Shown: positions 23,826-36,452, counted from the first letter of the stretch. The stretch: 64,000 nt of DNA from Rhyzopertha dominica (GCA_025024175.1 QCXZ01000064.1:50861325-50925324); one strand, 5' to 3'. Numbers and translations: made by a program. Notes: generated from the letters alone by a model not told the origin.

Positions 23826-26800
23826 AATGAGCGTTTGAGCGTATTGGAAAAGCCTAGCAAAGAAAGTATCCAGTCAAATTACTTTAAATAATTAATCTTT
23901 ATTATAGATATGTTTTAGGAATGATCGCTGTCACTATCATATTCATTTTTACAACGTATTAAAGATAGAGCATATACGGATGTATCAAAGATACACCCGC
24001 CAGGGATATTTCTTGTATTTCTGAAAAGTGACATAGGGCATACAGCTACTGGCCATAACATATTGTAAATACTTGTTCAAAATACAACTTTTTGAAGGAA
24101 TTAGAGAAACCCATCTACTTAAAATTCAGATTTAATTTATTACAAATACTAAGGCAAGCAAAATACTTATCGAAGAATAGTTCTCTTTTTTCACGCACTT
24201 TTCAAGTACGCATTACTTTTTTATTTTAAATAGAACACCCTGCATATTTTAAAGGGATTGCATATATTTCAATATTCTGTTTCTTTTTCACAAAATACGT
24301 GATAGGCACGTATGTACAAAAGGCCGTTTTTTAACGATTTAAGGTGCAAAATCGCCACTATTTTATTTACGTAACCTTTACAACGCTTGGGACAGCAGGT
24401 TGTAAATTGAAATCTGAATTTCAAAATGGAATTGACACCTAAAACATTGCAAAATAGCAGTTAAATCCTAAAACAGGGTTAAATAAAATTTGATAGCTGT
24501 GAAAGACGTTATCTAAGTTATACTTTTCACGTCTCCCCCTTGATTTTAAACATTTTTCAAACGAATATTATTTAGCAAATGATAAAGTATAATTCACGGC
24601 AGTAGTACTGTACTTATTTATATAATACGTTTTGCTTTGCATAGTTACTTCCACATCCAACGGATGGGAAGTATTGTATCGCGAAATAAATATTCAAAAT
24701 TTTTTATTTGTTCATTCTCTTTAAAATGATCGAAAACGTAAAAAAACAAGCAAAAAATTTCTTATCTGTGTGTCTGTGGTTTTGTTTGTGCACACGATAA
24801 CTTTCGAAAGACTTAATATACGAACTTGAAATTTGGCAAACGTATAAGTCTCAACTACCCAAAGCGACCTATTGTTTTTTGGGGTAAGTAGGGTATCGGG
24901 NAGGGGGCGANATTGGAGGGTAACTACCCTTTTTGCAAATTTTTATTTATTAATTATTTTTCTTTTTTATATGTGAATAGTACTATAACTGCGAGTATTG
25001 TTCGCCCTTATAAATTTTCGGTGCAGAAAATTGTTTAGATGATATTAGCACAAAAGCGTCACTTAAAGATAACCGTTTTTCCTAAATATCTCCGAATACA
25101 TTTAATATATTAAAAAAATTACCATCATATAGGAAATAAATTTCTTACAAAAAGTGTCTTAGAAAATTTATCTAAAATTTTGACTTTTTCGAAATATTTC
25201 CAAAAAACGTATTTTGTACCCTGTTAAAACGATTTTTTTAAATTTTGGTATTAATAGAAAATTAAAATTTCTGATCGGAAAGCACTCTTGTATTTTTTTT
25301 GTTATGTTAATAATTTTCGAGTTATTTGGAAAAACCTATTTTAAAAATTTATGTATTTTTGCTAATATCACGAGGACCGTTTGTCTTAAAAAAATGTGTA
25401 GAGCGAAAAATGCTCAAAACCTGATTACTAATCGTATATATAGTATAAAAAATAAAAACGTAAATGTCAGTCTGACAATTGGATGTAGAAGTTTTGATTC
25501 AATTTACAGCGGTTTTTTATAGTGCGGAGGTGATCTAAGATCTAGCAGAGTGCCAAATACGAAGCCAGCCGTGTGTCTGGAGTTCGCGCGCTGCAGCTTC
25601 TTTGCACCGTCTGCACTTGCCTTGCGTCGCCCATGGTTAAAGATATTGTTTACTGTATAAATACCCTTCGATAAAGTAAATTCCATAAAACTAGACGAAA
25701 TATGTAAACGAGTCATCTGAAAACTAGACCATAATGGATGTTACGTTCTCTAATTTCCTGTTCATGTGTATTTTGATTTTTATGATATGAAGATTTAATA
25801 ATTCAGTGTCAATATTTCATAGCCTACTATTCTACTATTAATAATAAAAACAGCATAATTTTTCACAATCCAACAAATAGAGAATACTGAAACATATACA
25901 ATTCTTTTATAATAGACAGTTTCCCTAAAAAAAGAAAAAGTGCACTCAAAAGTTAAAACATTGAATACTGTTATGAACACACATAAGTGTTATGGCTAGA
26001 AAGAGTGGTGTATTTTCAGTAATAACTAAAATATGCAATTTTATGTAGATTGGTAGGTATAAATTGGTAATATTTAACAGATAATTAACAATAGAGAAAA
26101 AAAATTAAAACAAGTTGTGTAATTATAGTATTTTAAGTATTCAATCAGGATTTTTAAAATAAAGTTGTATACTACTCTAAAAATATGAAAATAAGAATAT
26201 AAAAAAAATCCCGTTTTCAAACACTATTTTGTAATGGCGTTATGGACTCATTTCACAGTAATGAAATATCGATAATATTAGGTAGCTACTTCAAATTTCA
26301 ATCAAGATTTAATCAAGATTGTATTGTTTGTATTAATAATATTATGTATTCTTTTAGCTTTTTTTAAATAATTTTAAAAAACATGGGCATTGAACCTACA
26401 CCTAGAAAACATAACTCATTGCAACATGGTTTCGCATTTATAATTCCACACCAAACTAATTTAAAAAGAGCTTTCAAAGAACGCCCATTTCATGATCGTC
26501 ATGTTCTTGCCTCAATATTAATTGCGAATGGTTTTCACCAAACGTCCGGTACCCACGCAGAAGAGCTCGAACGGTAGACGACCCACCTTCCTGAGGGTCG
26601 CATTTCTTTTATTCAGCAATACACGGCGCGGACAACACGACATGCCAAACACGTTGACAAGTAACAAAAGCGATTCATTACATGCAACGGACTGAAAACT
26701 GAAATGCGAGTCCTTTCTAATCGAACTCGTCCCCTTATAAGTAGTTGTGTAAACTTGCACTTTCCTGATGCGAATATCTATTGCACCGTTAATGCTCCTA

Positions 26801-27402
26801 ATTTTCGACCTGAAAAACAGCGTGTTTGCATGGTCGTTAGTTTTTTCTGTTCGTCACACTCACTTTTGTTGCGTCTGACTTTCACCACCGGGATGCATAT
26901 TGCACACATCTGCCGTGGGTTGTAGATCAAGTTTGACAGTATCCTGCACCGTACAATTAAAGGCGATATTGTTTGCTAGGTAAAAAACTGGTCACGTCCG
27001 ACGAATATTTTGCAATCACCCAACCGATTACGGAAGATTATATGTGGAATAACCGTTTGCAAGTCATTGTATTAAAGGATCGGATTTGGGTGCTCTGAAT
27101 TTGAATAAACTATTACCTATGACTATCCTTTGTTCTAATTGGATATCTTAAGTCTCTCATCTGACGGAATTAATTCAAGCTAATCCGTTTTCAAATTAAA
27201 ATTACTTAATAACATATGTAACAAAATTTTTGACACAAAATGTTTTGCGTGATTTTTCGAATTGCATTAGCATTATCATATTACCACTGCATACAAAACA
27301 ATAACAAATATATCAATACTTGCGACTTTTGTACTGGTTTGGTTTGTAATTACTTTAAAATGTCTATACATAATGTATANACATAAGAGTATTTATACGT
27401 TA
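23826..27402. other. No recognised gene; two GC-richer repeat-like islands
   Basis: Mostly AT-rich. Around 24780-24930 is a G-run-containing patch with ambiguous bases (24901, 24911) that reads like an interspersed repeat. Around 25505-25640 a GC-rich island carries the minus-strand frame H-G-R-R-K-A-S-A-D-G-A-K-K-L; I believe such frames recur in insect genomes as repeats, but cannot name it. Another CpG-richer patch lies at about 26550-26930. Confidence 0.4.
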
Positions 27403-28340
27403 GATGGCCAACTTTCCAAAAGGTGAAATTGTGCGCATATTTCAAAATCAAAATATTTCCATCAGAATTATCGCACGATTAAGGATTGTGAGCAAGGAAT
27501 TCTTTGCATAAACCTATCAAAAAGTGGTCGTCCAAGAGTTTTGCACGTAGAAGTTGTCAACAAAATGATAAAAAGTGCAAAAAAACAGAGTTGGAACTTC
27601 AGCGAGAAAGTTATGTCGGCGATTTCAAGTTTCCTATAGTACCATCAGTAGGGACTTTGCTAGAAATGAAAAATGTTCTAAATATACGAATCCCCAGTTA
27701 CAAAGGATATTGCGATGTTGTCGAATGTGAAGTGATTGTTTATATGGACGACAAAAAGTATTTTACTTTGGCGAACGTGCATGGACATAAAAGGAAATGA
27801 TGGTTTTTATACATATGATATCGAGAACACTCAGAACACCTAATATTAGGTTTAAATGTAAAGCAAAAGCAAAAGTGTGCGATTTCTGAAGCTGGTGTTT
27901 CACGCCCTTATGTTGGATATGTTAGAGGCGAAACCATAGATGCAAATCTATATACGCGAAAATTATTAAATTTTATTAGAACACATCATAATGGGGGCGA
28001 AATTATGTTCTGGTCAGATTTGGCTTCCTGTCATTATGCCCGAACAACAAGGGAATGGTTGGCTACAAATTCGCATATCTTTTGTACCAAATCAAGACAA
28101 CGCCCTAAAACTTCCGCAAGCACGACCTTTCGAAGAATTTTGGATTCTAGAAAGTAGAAAGGTTTATGATAATGGCCGAGAAGCACAAAACGATGAGCAG
28201 TTGCGAAGGCGAATTTATCAAAGGGTGCGTGAAATAGATATTAGGATTGTACAAAGGCTGATGCGGCATGCAAGGACAAAACTACATCGAAGACCGAGGA
28301 CCCTTGTCAGTCGTGTAATTCCTGAAATGTGCTCTAGGTT
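27403..28340 (+). pseudogene. Tc1/mariner D-D-37-E-type transposase pseudogene, copy 1
   Basis: The ATG at 27403 opens a helix-turn-helix N-terminus (K-G-E-I-V-R-I-F near its start). After a frameshift the plus strand gives C-E-Q-G-I, then S-K-S-G-R-P-R-V-L (27490-27545), the same linker as in the copy at 44.75 kb. The first catalytic Asp lies in V-I-V-Y-M-D-D-K-K-Y-F-T-L (about 27735-27775). The second is in F-W-S-D-L-A-S-C-H-Y-A (about 28010-28045), and the Glu of R-P-F-E-E-F-W lies near 28125-28145 in another frame. Spacing in the related copy indicates D-D-37-E. A gap and at least two frameshifts make it inactive. Neither terminal repeat nor TA duplication was identified. One ambiguous base lies just upstream at 27380. 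Confidence 0.78.
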
Positions 28341-28485
28341 AGTGACAAAATGTAATACTATTTCATTATTTTCAGTATTGTTAATTTTCTACTCTGTATT
28401 AACCATCATAAATTTTTGCCAAAACTTTTGTTACATACGTTACACACAATGGACAGTGAGGAGGTATATCATAAGAAAACAATGA

Positions 28486-30465
28486 CGTCGTAAATTGGGA
28501 AACTGCATCATGCTGCCACTTGAACAATAAGGGGATACATAAGTCAAATGTCAGGAAAATAAGCCAACCTTTCTTAAGCGATTTTTCGCGGTGTACTTGT
28601 AAAAGAGGCTTAAATATTACCTTAGGCCAAATAGACAATTAAGGACGTATTGTCTGAAAATGCTCTTTAAAGAAACGGAAATTTCCTAAACCAGATATAT
28701 TCTTCCATTATCCGATGCTTTCTATATTAAATTTCTTCATATTTCGTGTATTACATTTCAAATATATCATATTATCGTCCCTCTTCATTTTTTGTTACGT
28801 AATAATATCTGCACTAATATAGGCGTATTTATTAGCTTGTGTTATTATTTCAAGTATTCGAATTTTTTCAATAGACGAATAGGTGATGTGATTTTTGTTT
28901 TTACAAAGTGTTTGTAGTCCACATAAGCTAGCTCCCTGGTAACTATTGGAAAGAATTCCAAAATGCGAATGAGAAATATAAATCGGATATTAGAAAAATC
29001 AATTTGAAAGTAGTACTGATATGACAAATCAAAGCAAAGGATAGTGTTTGCCACATACCAGAAATTGTCCATAAAAGTTCTTTCGTTTCGAATGAGGTCG
29101 CATTCCACCCTCAGATCAAAAAAAAAGGGTGTAAGAAAGAAAATAATTCCTACAAAACGTCTTTTTAGGCACAATCACTTCGGTAAGATAATACTTGAGC
29201 TTCGCCAGGACCAGTTCTATAACAATTGAAATGATAAAAATGTTACGTTCTTTTACAAATATTTGGGAAAATATCGGTTTAACAGTAAAAATGGTAGCAA
29301 TCAATTTCGCTGCTTTACAATTTCCTACTAAAAATATCTATGTACCTACTTTTTATATCCGAACAAAGTAAGAGATAACCCCCAGATGCGAACAGTTATG
29401 TTCAGGTAATCTTTCCTATACTTTAAAAAGAAGGAGCAAACGGAGTGTACAGTTGACTTGATCGTAGAACAAGGTATTCCGAGAAACTAGGTCTAAAGGG
29501 TTTTATGCGTGGAAAAGCGTAAGTGGAATCTGGAATTCTGGAAAATAATAGGCCCATAGCAGAATAATGGATTAATGGGCAAGCTGGTGAATGAAGCTGG
29601 ACGAAGGGTAAATTGGTTTCCATATTCATAGATTATTCGAAAAATGTCGCCACTTTCAATAACGGTAGTCATTTTCTGTATACCGAATCCACCTATATGC
29701 AACACATTATGTTGGGAACTATGAATAAAACAAAAATTAGCTCAAGCAGATTACTTTTCATTGTACGGACAATCGGTGTGAAACTCCAAGCAAGTACCTA
29801 TACCAATATAACTACGAGTACATAAAAGACTCAAAAACTATTGAGGATGATGAAAGTATTAGTTGTCATCATTCTGTCAAATTGTAATAAATAACTGTAA
29901 GAGGTTTTGGAGGCATGCAGCTGTATATAAACCAGACAAATAAACCATTAACTATGATAAATTCATCAATTAAGGTACCGAAAAGATCAAACTCAAAAAG
30001 GCACAGTAGACACTTATATCGTAATTATTAGCCGCAGTTGTAGCACCCTATTTTAACAATTTTACATATAAATCATTTATAGCAAATCGGTCATCTGTGT
30101 ACTATAAGCTTTTCGTTTAGCTGAAAAGAAAGTAAACATATTATACACATAAATGATTTATGCAATGCGAGAGGCGTTGATTTCTGAATTCTTTGTGCCG
30201 CCTTTTTGTAACTGCTGCCAAGCTACAACATGCACGGCGATAGTAGTTGAAGGTTGCAGATCAATGTCACACCACAGCTCTGAAATGTGAGCTTTCTGCA
30301 ACCTTAAAGTTAATTATCCCACAAAACATTACAGAGTGTTGAAAATACACACTCCCAGGCGTTTTCCCATATTAAAATATATCAAATAATTCAAAAATCG
30401 ACAGACAAGTATACGTCACTTTCCTGACAGGCGGCAAATTGATTTAATCGATAATTTCCATAAGC
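28486..30465. other. No gene seen; one small hairpin
   Basis: AT-rich DNA up to the BEL/Pao target site. The only structure noted is a stem of 11 perfect pairs, AAGGTTGCAGA at 30250-30260 with its complement at 30295-30305, with a further TCACA/TGTGA pairing inside. Confidence 0.5.
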
Positions 30466-30470
30466 GCCAT

Positions 30471-30918
30471 TGTGCGGTACCGAAGCACTCGCGTGTTTTC
30501 TCATTAAATAATAAATCCGAATAAACCAAAAACGAATTTATTTAAACACTAAAACATTAACTTACACTTCTGAAACTTATAAACTAGCAACGCGAAACTT
30601 ATTTACAATAAAATGTACATAGATGTTTCTCTTACCGAGTCTGTGACAGAACTTCTCTGATAAAACTAAACTGCTTACCAAGTAAACGTTTCTGGAGGTA
30701 AAAACACCCCTTTATGATTCATAGTTGGGAAAACCCGCAATACGCTACAAATGCATCCCGGACAAACATATTTTTATTACTGGGGTTTACCGACAAAGAG
30801 ATAGTTATCTTGACCGGTACCGTTAAGCTTTCAATACCTGAAGGGTCAGGAAACGGTTATTGCATGCAATAGAATAATTTCTTAGGGACACTAGTGAAAT
30901 GCATTTTTCGGTTTAACA
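30471..30918 (-). repeat. 3' LTR of the BEL/Pao element
   Basis: Begins TGTGCGGTACC and ends GGTTTAACA on the plus strand. It matches the copy at 36453-36900 throughout by eye. In element orientation this is the 3' LTR. Confidence 0.95.
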
Positions 30919-30931
30919 TACTCCCCCCTTT
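30919..30931 (-). other. Polypurine tract of the BEL/Pao element
   Basis: The minus strand reads AAAGGGGGGAGTA directly against the 3' LTR, the position where plus-strand DNA synthesis is primed in LTR elements. Confidence 0.85.
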
Positions 30932-31076
30932 GAAATAACTCCATTTCAACAAACAAAAATATAAAATAAAAGCTAACTGCTTTCAACAAGTGTTCTAAAC
31001 CAAAACAAGTCACATTTAGATTATCTGCACTAAAATACGAACACACACCCCACTTATCACTCAAGACCGCATTGAT

Positions 31077-34000
31077 TTACTCGCTCATGGGTAACACGCA
31101 TAGTTTATTAGTAGCACGTTTAACTACTCCACTAGCAGTCCTTACTGAAGCCGTGCGGACGATGCCATCGGTACCTGGATGGACCTGGACGACTCTCCCC
31201 TTGGACCACTGCAAAGGATTTGCGTTATCTTCTTTGATTAGCACTAACTGACCAGGTGATAGTTTGGTGCTAGTGCCACTCCTCCATTTGGTACGCTGCT
31301 GCAAGTTGCCTATATACTCCAAAGACCATCGTTTCCAGAAATGGTCTCGAATTCGTTGAATATGTTGCCAGCGTGACAACCTATTAATGGGCACGTCCTG
31401 AAGGTCTGGCTCTGGAAAACTCGTTAAGGCGTCTCCGATAAGGAAGTGACCAGGAGTAAGGGTGGTTAGATCATTTGGATCAGTAGAAATAGGGGAAATT
31501 GGTCTCGAGTTTAAAACAGCCTCTACTTGTACCAAAACTGTTTGAAGCTCTTCAAACGTGAAATGTGCATTACCAGCCACTCGCAATATGTGATGCTTGG
31601 CAGATTTGACCGCAGCCTCCCATAATCCTCCAAAATTAGGTGCTCTAGGGGGTATAAAATGCCAATTGATTTTTTCGTCAACGACAGCTCGTAAAGCCCC
31701 GTTGAGTTCTTCATGATTGGACATAAATTTACGAAATTCTTTAAGTTCATTTCGTGCACCGACAAAATTGGTGCCATTATCTGAATATATATCTGATGGT
31801 TTGCCTCTTCTACCTATAAATCGACGTAGTGCTGCTATGAAAGCTGCAGTTGTGAGATCTGACACAAGCTCGATGTGAACAGCCCTTGTAGCAAAGCAAA
31901 CAAATATTGCTGCATAAGCCTTTACTAGTTTCTTACTTCGCAGTCCTCCTTGCCTTATCATAAAAGGTCCGAAATAATCCACACCAGTGGTAGAGAAGGG
32001 CCTCGAAGGAATTGTTCTTGCCTTGGGTAAATTTCCCATAATTGGTTGTGCTGTCCTGGGTTTTAAGCGGAAACACGTGGAACATTTATAAATTATTTTT
32101 CGCACGGTACTCCTCGTGGATAGGATCCAATAACGGCATCTCAAAGATGCAATCGTTGTTTGTAGTCCAGCGTGTAGTAGTCTGGCATGTTCATATGCGA
32201 TAATTAACTTCGAAAAAACATGATCAGGCGGTAAAATAATAGGGTGCTTTCTATTGAAAGACAGTTCGGAGTTCTGCAGACGACCTCCTACTCGAATTAT
32301 GCCATTATTGTCAACAAATGTATTTAGAGAAGCTAATCTACTACGTGGCGGTACCGAACGGTTCTTAGATAGTGTTTGTAGTTCTTTCTTGAACTGTGAT
32401 GCCTGAACTACCTTTACTAACCTTAGTTCAGCTTCTTCCAACTCATCCACTGTGAGTTGACCTTTACTCAGCGTCTGTTTACGACACAATCTTGCAAATC
32501 TAACACACCATGCTGTAATCCTGACCAACGTGCTAAAGTTTGAGTAGCGATTAAAAATTTCAGAGTCCTTATCTTCTGTTACTGTATGGAGAAGAGTGAT
32601 ATTTCTGTGTTCGGGTAAATCACATAACTTTTCAAAGGTAGGCTGTTCTGGCCAATAAACAGGATCAAGTTTTAAATAATGGGGACCTTCAAACCACAAT
32701 TTACTCTTTACGAGTTCTTCTGGATAACAGCCCCTCGAAATTATGTCAGCTGGATTATCCGTTGTGCGTACATGTTTCCAGCAATCTGGTTCTGTGAGTT
32801 CTTGAATCGCGTTTACGCGATTGGCAACGAACGTCTTCCAGTTGTACGAAGGTGCCTTTATCCACGATAAAACGATTGTGGAATCTGTCCAGCAATATAC
32901 CTTTGGATTATCGATTTGCAGAGAGGAGATAACCTTTTCCAAGAGCCTTGCTAATAATAGTGCAGCGCAAAGTTCCAGGCGTGGTATGGAGATCGTTTTT
33001 AATGGTGCCACTTTAGATTTGGCACACAGTAACGAAACAGTATAATCACCGTTGCCCTTGGGACTCCTTATATAAACGCATGCACCATAAGCGGATTGAC
33101 TCGCATCGGCAAAACCGTGAATTTCGATGTCAAAAAGAGGAATTGCTCTGGAAATCATTCGGGGAATTTTTAAATCTGATATTTGCAAAAGTTGAGTAAC
33201 ATATTGCTTCCAAGCAGTGTATACCTCCAGGGGTAACGATTCATCCCATGAAAGCTTAAGCTGCCACAGTCTTTGCATCAATAGCTTAGCAATTACCACA
33301 ACAGGATTAATCAGGCCTAATGGGTCGAATAATTGGGCAATAGCTGAAAGTAGAGCTCGTTTTGTAATTCGTGTTTGAGGAATATCTACGGAGACGGTAT
33401 ATCCTAATGTGTCGTTTACACAATGCCATTCTACACCCAAAGTTTTTGCACTTTGATCTGCGGGAATCATTTGAACAATATCCCGTGAATCCTCAGAAAC
33501 CGGAATTAAATCTTGGCTATTAGAAAACCACTTTCTCAGTCTGAATCCACCCTTGGATAAGATATCTATGATTTTGTCACGTGTAACAGACAGCTCTTCC
33601 TTGTTATCTGCTCCGGTTAACAGGTCATCTACATAAAAGTCTCGCTTAATCGCTCTTGTTGCGCTATTTTCTTCTTCCTCGCAAGCTAGTTGATGCAAGC
33701 ATCTAGTTGAAAGAAACGAGGCGCTTGATGTACCGTATGTTACTGTTTTCAGTTCGTAAATTTTAACTGGTTCTGACTTGTTCTCTCGCCAGAATATTCT
33801 TTGTAAACTTGATTGTGACTCATCAATCAGTATTTGACGGTACATTTTTTCTACATCGGCAGTTATAACAAATTTGTGTATGCGAAAACGCAAAAGAATG
33901 CTAAATAAGTCTTCCTGAAGGGTTGGCCCAACCATCAGAATGTCGTTCAAAGAAAGACCATTAGATGACTTTGCAGAACCGTCAAACACAACACGAAGTT

Positions 34001-36209
34001 TAGTTGTGGTGCTTGATGGTTTTATGACACAATGATGTGGAAGATAAAACGTATTTTCTTCAGTAATTTCAGGACAATAAGATTCATGTATTGCCTGCAT
34101 GTGCCCTAGAGATTCATACTCATGGAGAAAATCAGCATATTCAGATTTCATTTGTGGATGCTTATCTAATTTTCTCTCTAAATTGTAAAACCTTTTGAGA
34201 GCCATTGTTTTAGAATCACCGAGACTAGATGGGTGTTTCTTAAACGGTAATTTTACGACAAACTGACCGTTGCTATTTCTATAGTGAGTTAAACGAAAAT
34301 GTTCCTCGCAAGCCATTTGTTCGGGTGTTGCCAAATTTTTGATATCAACTTCTTCAACTTCCCAAAATTTTGCAATTTTTGCATCAAGTTCGGATGCTTC
34401 AATTGATAAATTGCACACCTTTGGCGAATGATTGTAAGTAAGACTTGGCCCAGATACTATCCATCCTAAATGAGTCTTTTGTAGCCACGGATGAGTTCCA
34501 TTGGATTTAATCTGACCAATGCACAACAACTGCCAAAATATATCAGCACCTAACAATAAATCTATTTCGGCGCACTCATTAAAGGTGGGGTCAGCAAGTT
34601 TTATATTCTTCGGTATATTAAATAATTCCCTTCCAACATTAATACCTGGCAATTTAGCTGTGATTATTGACAACAGTAGACATTTTACATTAGACCTGAA
34701 AGCGTTGAACCTTGATTCAACTGTTACGTTAACTGCACGCTTAACATACGTTTGGCCTTGACTAACACCCTGTATAGGAATATTGACATTTGTCTGCCTT
34801 AGTCCTAAACGATTTGCTAAATCAACTGTAATAAAGTTTGACTGCGATCCAGTGTCCAATAAAGCTCTACAAGTATGTGTGCATCCCTTGTTATCTTTTA
34901 TATTAACAAGTGCCGTGGGCAAAAGAACTTGTGTAGTAACATAAGAATGTAGATTATGACCCTTTGAAGTTGCTGCAGAAATTTCAGCTGGTTGGCTACT
35001 GCTGGTAGATTCTTTATGGCCATTGTTATCATATTGCGGTTGGGCATATCCGTCATGTAGCAATATGTTATGTTTTCTTGAGCATTTGTTGCATTTGCCC
35101 TTATAGCACTGGTATACTGTGTGATTCGGACGCAGGCAATTAGTACATAACTTATTAGTCTTGACTATTGCAATTCTTTCAGAAGCATCAATTTTCAGAA
35201 ATTTCTGACATGATTTCAAATTGTGATCGCCCTTACACAGCACACAAACCGGGTAAGACTTAGTTACCGGATAAACGTGCAATTTTTTAGAACGCCCTTT
35301 CATGGAAACGTCCGTTACGNATTTTTCGTTAGAGTTTGAAATTACTTCTAATGTTTGACATTTACGCGTTAGAAATTCCTTTAGTTCTTCTAATGTAGGC
35401 ATTTCGGCTACTCTAAGGGTCGATTCCCATTCCTTATTTGTTGCAAAATCTAGTTTGCTTGTTAATAAGTAAATGATGAGGTCGTCCCAAGAACTTGTCG
35501 GTCTACCTAACGTTTTAAGGGAATTTACATGCTTGGAGATGGAGTCCACGATATTTCGTATACCAGAACTACTTTCCTTTGTTATACCGGGAATATTAAA
35601 AATAGCCTTTATATGACTCTGTACGATGATGCGCTTATTGTTGTAACGTTCCTTCAACAATTCCCATGCATTAACATAGTTGTCTGCGGAAAACTCCAGA
35701 GATTGCAAAAATGAAGCAGCTTCTCCAGTCAATGAAGATTTCAGGTAATGGAACTTCTGAATATCCGGTATTTCGTGTTTTAAATGTATCATAGACAAAA
35801 ATGTGTCATAAAACGCGTACCAGTTGTCGAATGATCCATCAAATATAGGTAGATTTATACGCGGAAGCCTGATATGTGAGTCAACCGGAATTGTCGGCGT
35901 AGCTTCAGTTGCAGCTATTTCCTTTTTTGCGGGAATTAATTTCTCTGCATCACTAAGAAGCTGATAATACACATTTTCAAAAGCTTCACGTTCAATTTCG
36001 TTAGCCTCATCTTCGGAATTAATTAACTCTATGTCTTCTTGAATTTCCTCAAAGCGTTGCATAAGAGTTCGGAAGTTCGTCATGCGTTGCTTTAGTTGAT
36101 AAATATCTATCGCAGATTCTTTAGCGTTGTCAACATATTTTTGAAAGCGCGTTACTGCTGCTTTAATCTGACCACGTTTGGCAATTAAGGTTTTTAATTC
36201 TTGGGCCAT
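31077..36209 (-). CDS. BEL/Pao Gag-Pol polyprotein, 1710 residues
   Basis: One uninterrupted frame. By residue: a basic, partly coiled N-terminus (1-100); a DUF1759-type Gag region (about 115-270); CCHC-type knuckles (about 322-334 and 355-384); an aspartic protease with L-L-D-T-G-S (about 450-456); a reverse transcriptase (about 725-900) with Y-V-D-D at 859-862; a Pao-type RNase H-like region with F-A-D-A-S (near 1033) and W-T-D-S (near 1107); an H2C2 integrase zinc finger (about 1340-1380); an integrase core with D-Y-F-G-P-F, S-D-N-G-T-N-F and G-G-L-W-E (Asp 1411, Asp 1477, Glu 1531); and a C-terminal DUF5641 region. There is no separate Gag frame, as is usual for this superfamily, and no Env. 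All three integrase catalytic residues and the RT Asp pair are present. Residue 297 is undefined because of the N at 35320. Confidence 0.96.
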   Translation of the reverse strand: MAQELKTLIAKRGQIKAAVTRFQKYVDNAKESAIDIYQLKQRMTNFRTLMQRFEEIQEDIELINSEDEANEIEREAFENVYYQLLSDAEKLIPAKKEIAATEATPTIPVDSHIRLPRINLPIFDGSFDNWYAFYDTFLSMIHLKHEIPDIQKFHYLKSSLTGEAASFLQSLEFSADNYVNAWELLKERYNNKRIIVQSHIKAIFNIPGITKESSSGIRNIVDSISKHVNSLKTLGRPTSSWDDLIIYLLTSKLDFATNKEWESTLRVAEMPTLEELKEFLTRKCQTLEVISNSNEKXVTDVSMKGRSKKLHVYPVTKSYPVCVLCKGDHNLKSCQKFLKIDASERIAIVKTNKLCTNCLRPNHTVYQCYKGKCNKCSRKHNILLHDGYAQPQYDNNGHKESTSSSQPAEISAATSKGHNLHSYVTTQVLLPTALVNIKDNKGCTHTCRALLDTGSQSNFITVDLANRLGLRQTNVNIPIQGVSQGQTYVKRAVNVTVESRFNAFRSNVKCLLLSIITAKLPGINVGRELFNIPKNIKLADPTFNECAEIDLLLGADIFWQLLCIGQIKSNGTHPWLQKTHLGWIVSGPSLTYNHSPKVCNLSIEASELDAKIAKFWEVEEVDIKNLATPEQMACEEHFRLTHYRNSNGQFVVKLPFKKHPSSLGDSKTMALKRFYNLERKLDKHPQMKSEYADFLHEYESLGHMQAIHESYCPEITEENTFYLPHHCVIKPSSTTTKLRVVFDGSAKSSNGLSLNDILMVGPTLQEDLFSILLRFRIHKFVITADVEKMYRQILIDESQSSLQRIFWRENKSEPVKIYELKTVTYGTSSASFLSTRCLHQLACEEEENSATRAIKRDFYVDDLLTGADNKEELSVTRDKIIDILSKGGFRLRKWFSNSQDLIPVSEDSRDIVQMIPADQSAKTLGVEWHCVNDTLGYTVSVDIPQTRITKRALLSAIAQLFDPLGLINPVVVIAKLLMQRLWQLKLSWDESLPLEVYTAWKQYVTQLLQISDLKIPRMISRAIPLFDIEIHGFADASQSAYGACVYIRSPKGNGDYTVSLLCAKSKVAPLKTISIPRLELCAALLLARLLEKVISSLQIDNPKVYCWTDSTIVLSWIKAPSYNWKTFVANRVNAIQELTEPDCWKHVRTTDNPADIISRGCYPEELVKSKLWFEGPHYLKLDPVYWPEQPTFEKLCDLPEHRNITLLHTVTEDKDSEIFNRYSNFSTLVRITAWCVRFARLCRKQTLSKGQLTVDELEEAELRLVKVVQASQFKKELQTLSKNRSVPPRSRLASLNTFVDNNGIIRVGGRLQNSELSFNRKHPIILPPDHVFSKLIIAYEHARLLHAGLQTTIASLRCRYWILSTRSTVRKIIYKCSTCFRLKPRTAQPIMGNLPKARTIPSRPFSTTGVDYFGPFMIRQGGLRSKKLVKAYAAIFVCFATRAVHIELVSDLTTAAFIAALRRFIGRRGKPSDIYSDNGTNFVGARNELKEFRKFMSNHEELNGALRAVVDEKINWHFIPPRAPNFGGLWEAAVKSAKHHILRVAGNAHFTFEELQTVLVQVEAVLNSRPISPISTDPNDLTTLTPGHFLIGDALTSFPEPDLQDVPINRLSRWQHIQRIRDHFWKRWSLEYIGNLQQRTKWRSGTSTKLSPGQLVLIKEDNANPLQWSKGRVVQVHPGTDGIVRTASVRTASGVVKRATNKLCVLPMSE

Positions 36210-36431
36210 AGTGTCGGAAGGGGATTAAAACTTTGGCAGTAAAAACAAAGGAATCGGAGACTTACCTTTGCTGACGCTGGTTTCAGAAATCAAAGTGTGC
36301 GTGCGGACTTGGAGTCTGGAAGTTGCAGTTCCGGTGCCCAACAGGAAAGTCACATGTGGATGCGGTGCAATCAGATAATCCATAAACACAGGATATGTTT
36401 TAGTGTATGTGTACTTCGCGAAGGGTGGTTT

Positions 36432-36449
36432 ATCCGGCTCGAAGGACCA
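36432..36449 (-). other. Primer-binding site of the BEL/Pao element
   Basis: The minus strand reads TGGTCCTTCGAGCCGGAT three bases inside the 5' LTR. From memory of insect tRNA-Tyr, its 3' end (ATCCGGCTCGAAGGA plus CCA) is complementary over all 18 bases, so tRNA-Tyr is the inferred primer. Confidence 0.8.
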
Positions 36450-36452
36450 AAA

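Noticed and set aside
30250..30305. Small hairpin as a miRNA precursor
   Set aside because: The stem is only 11 perfect pairs plus a short inner pairing; too weak without expression data.
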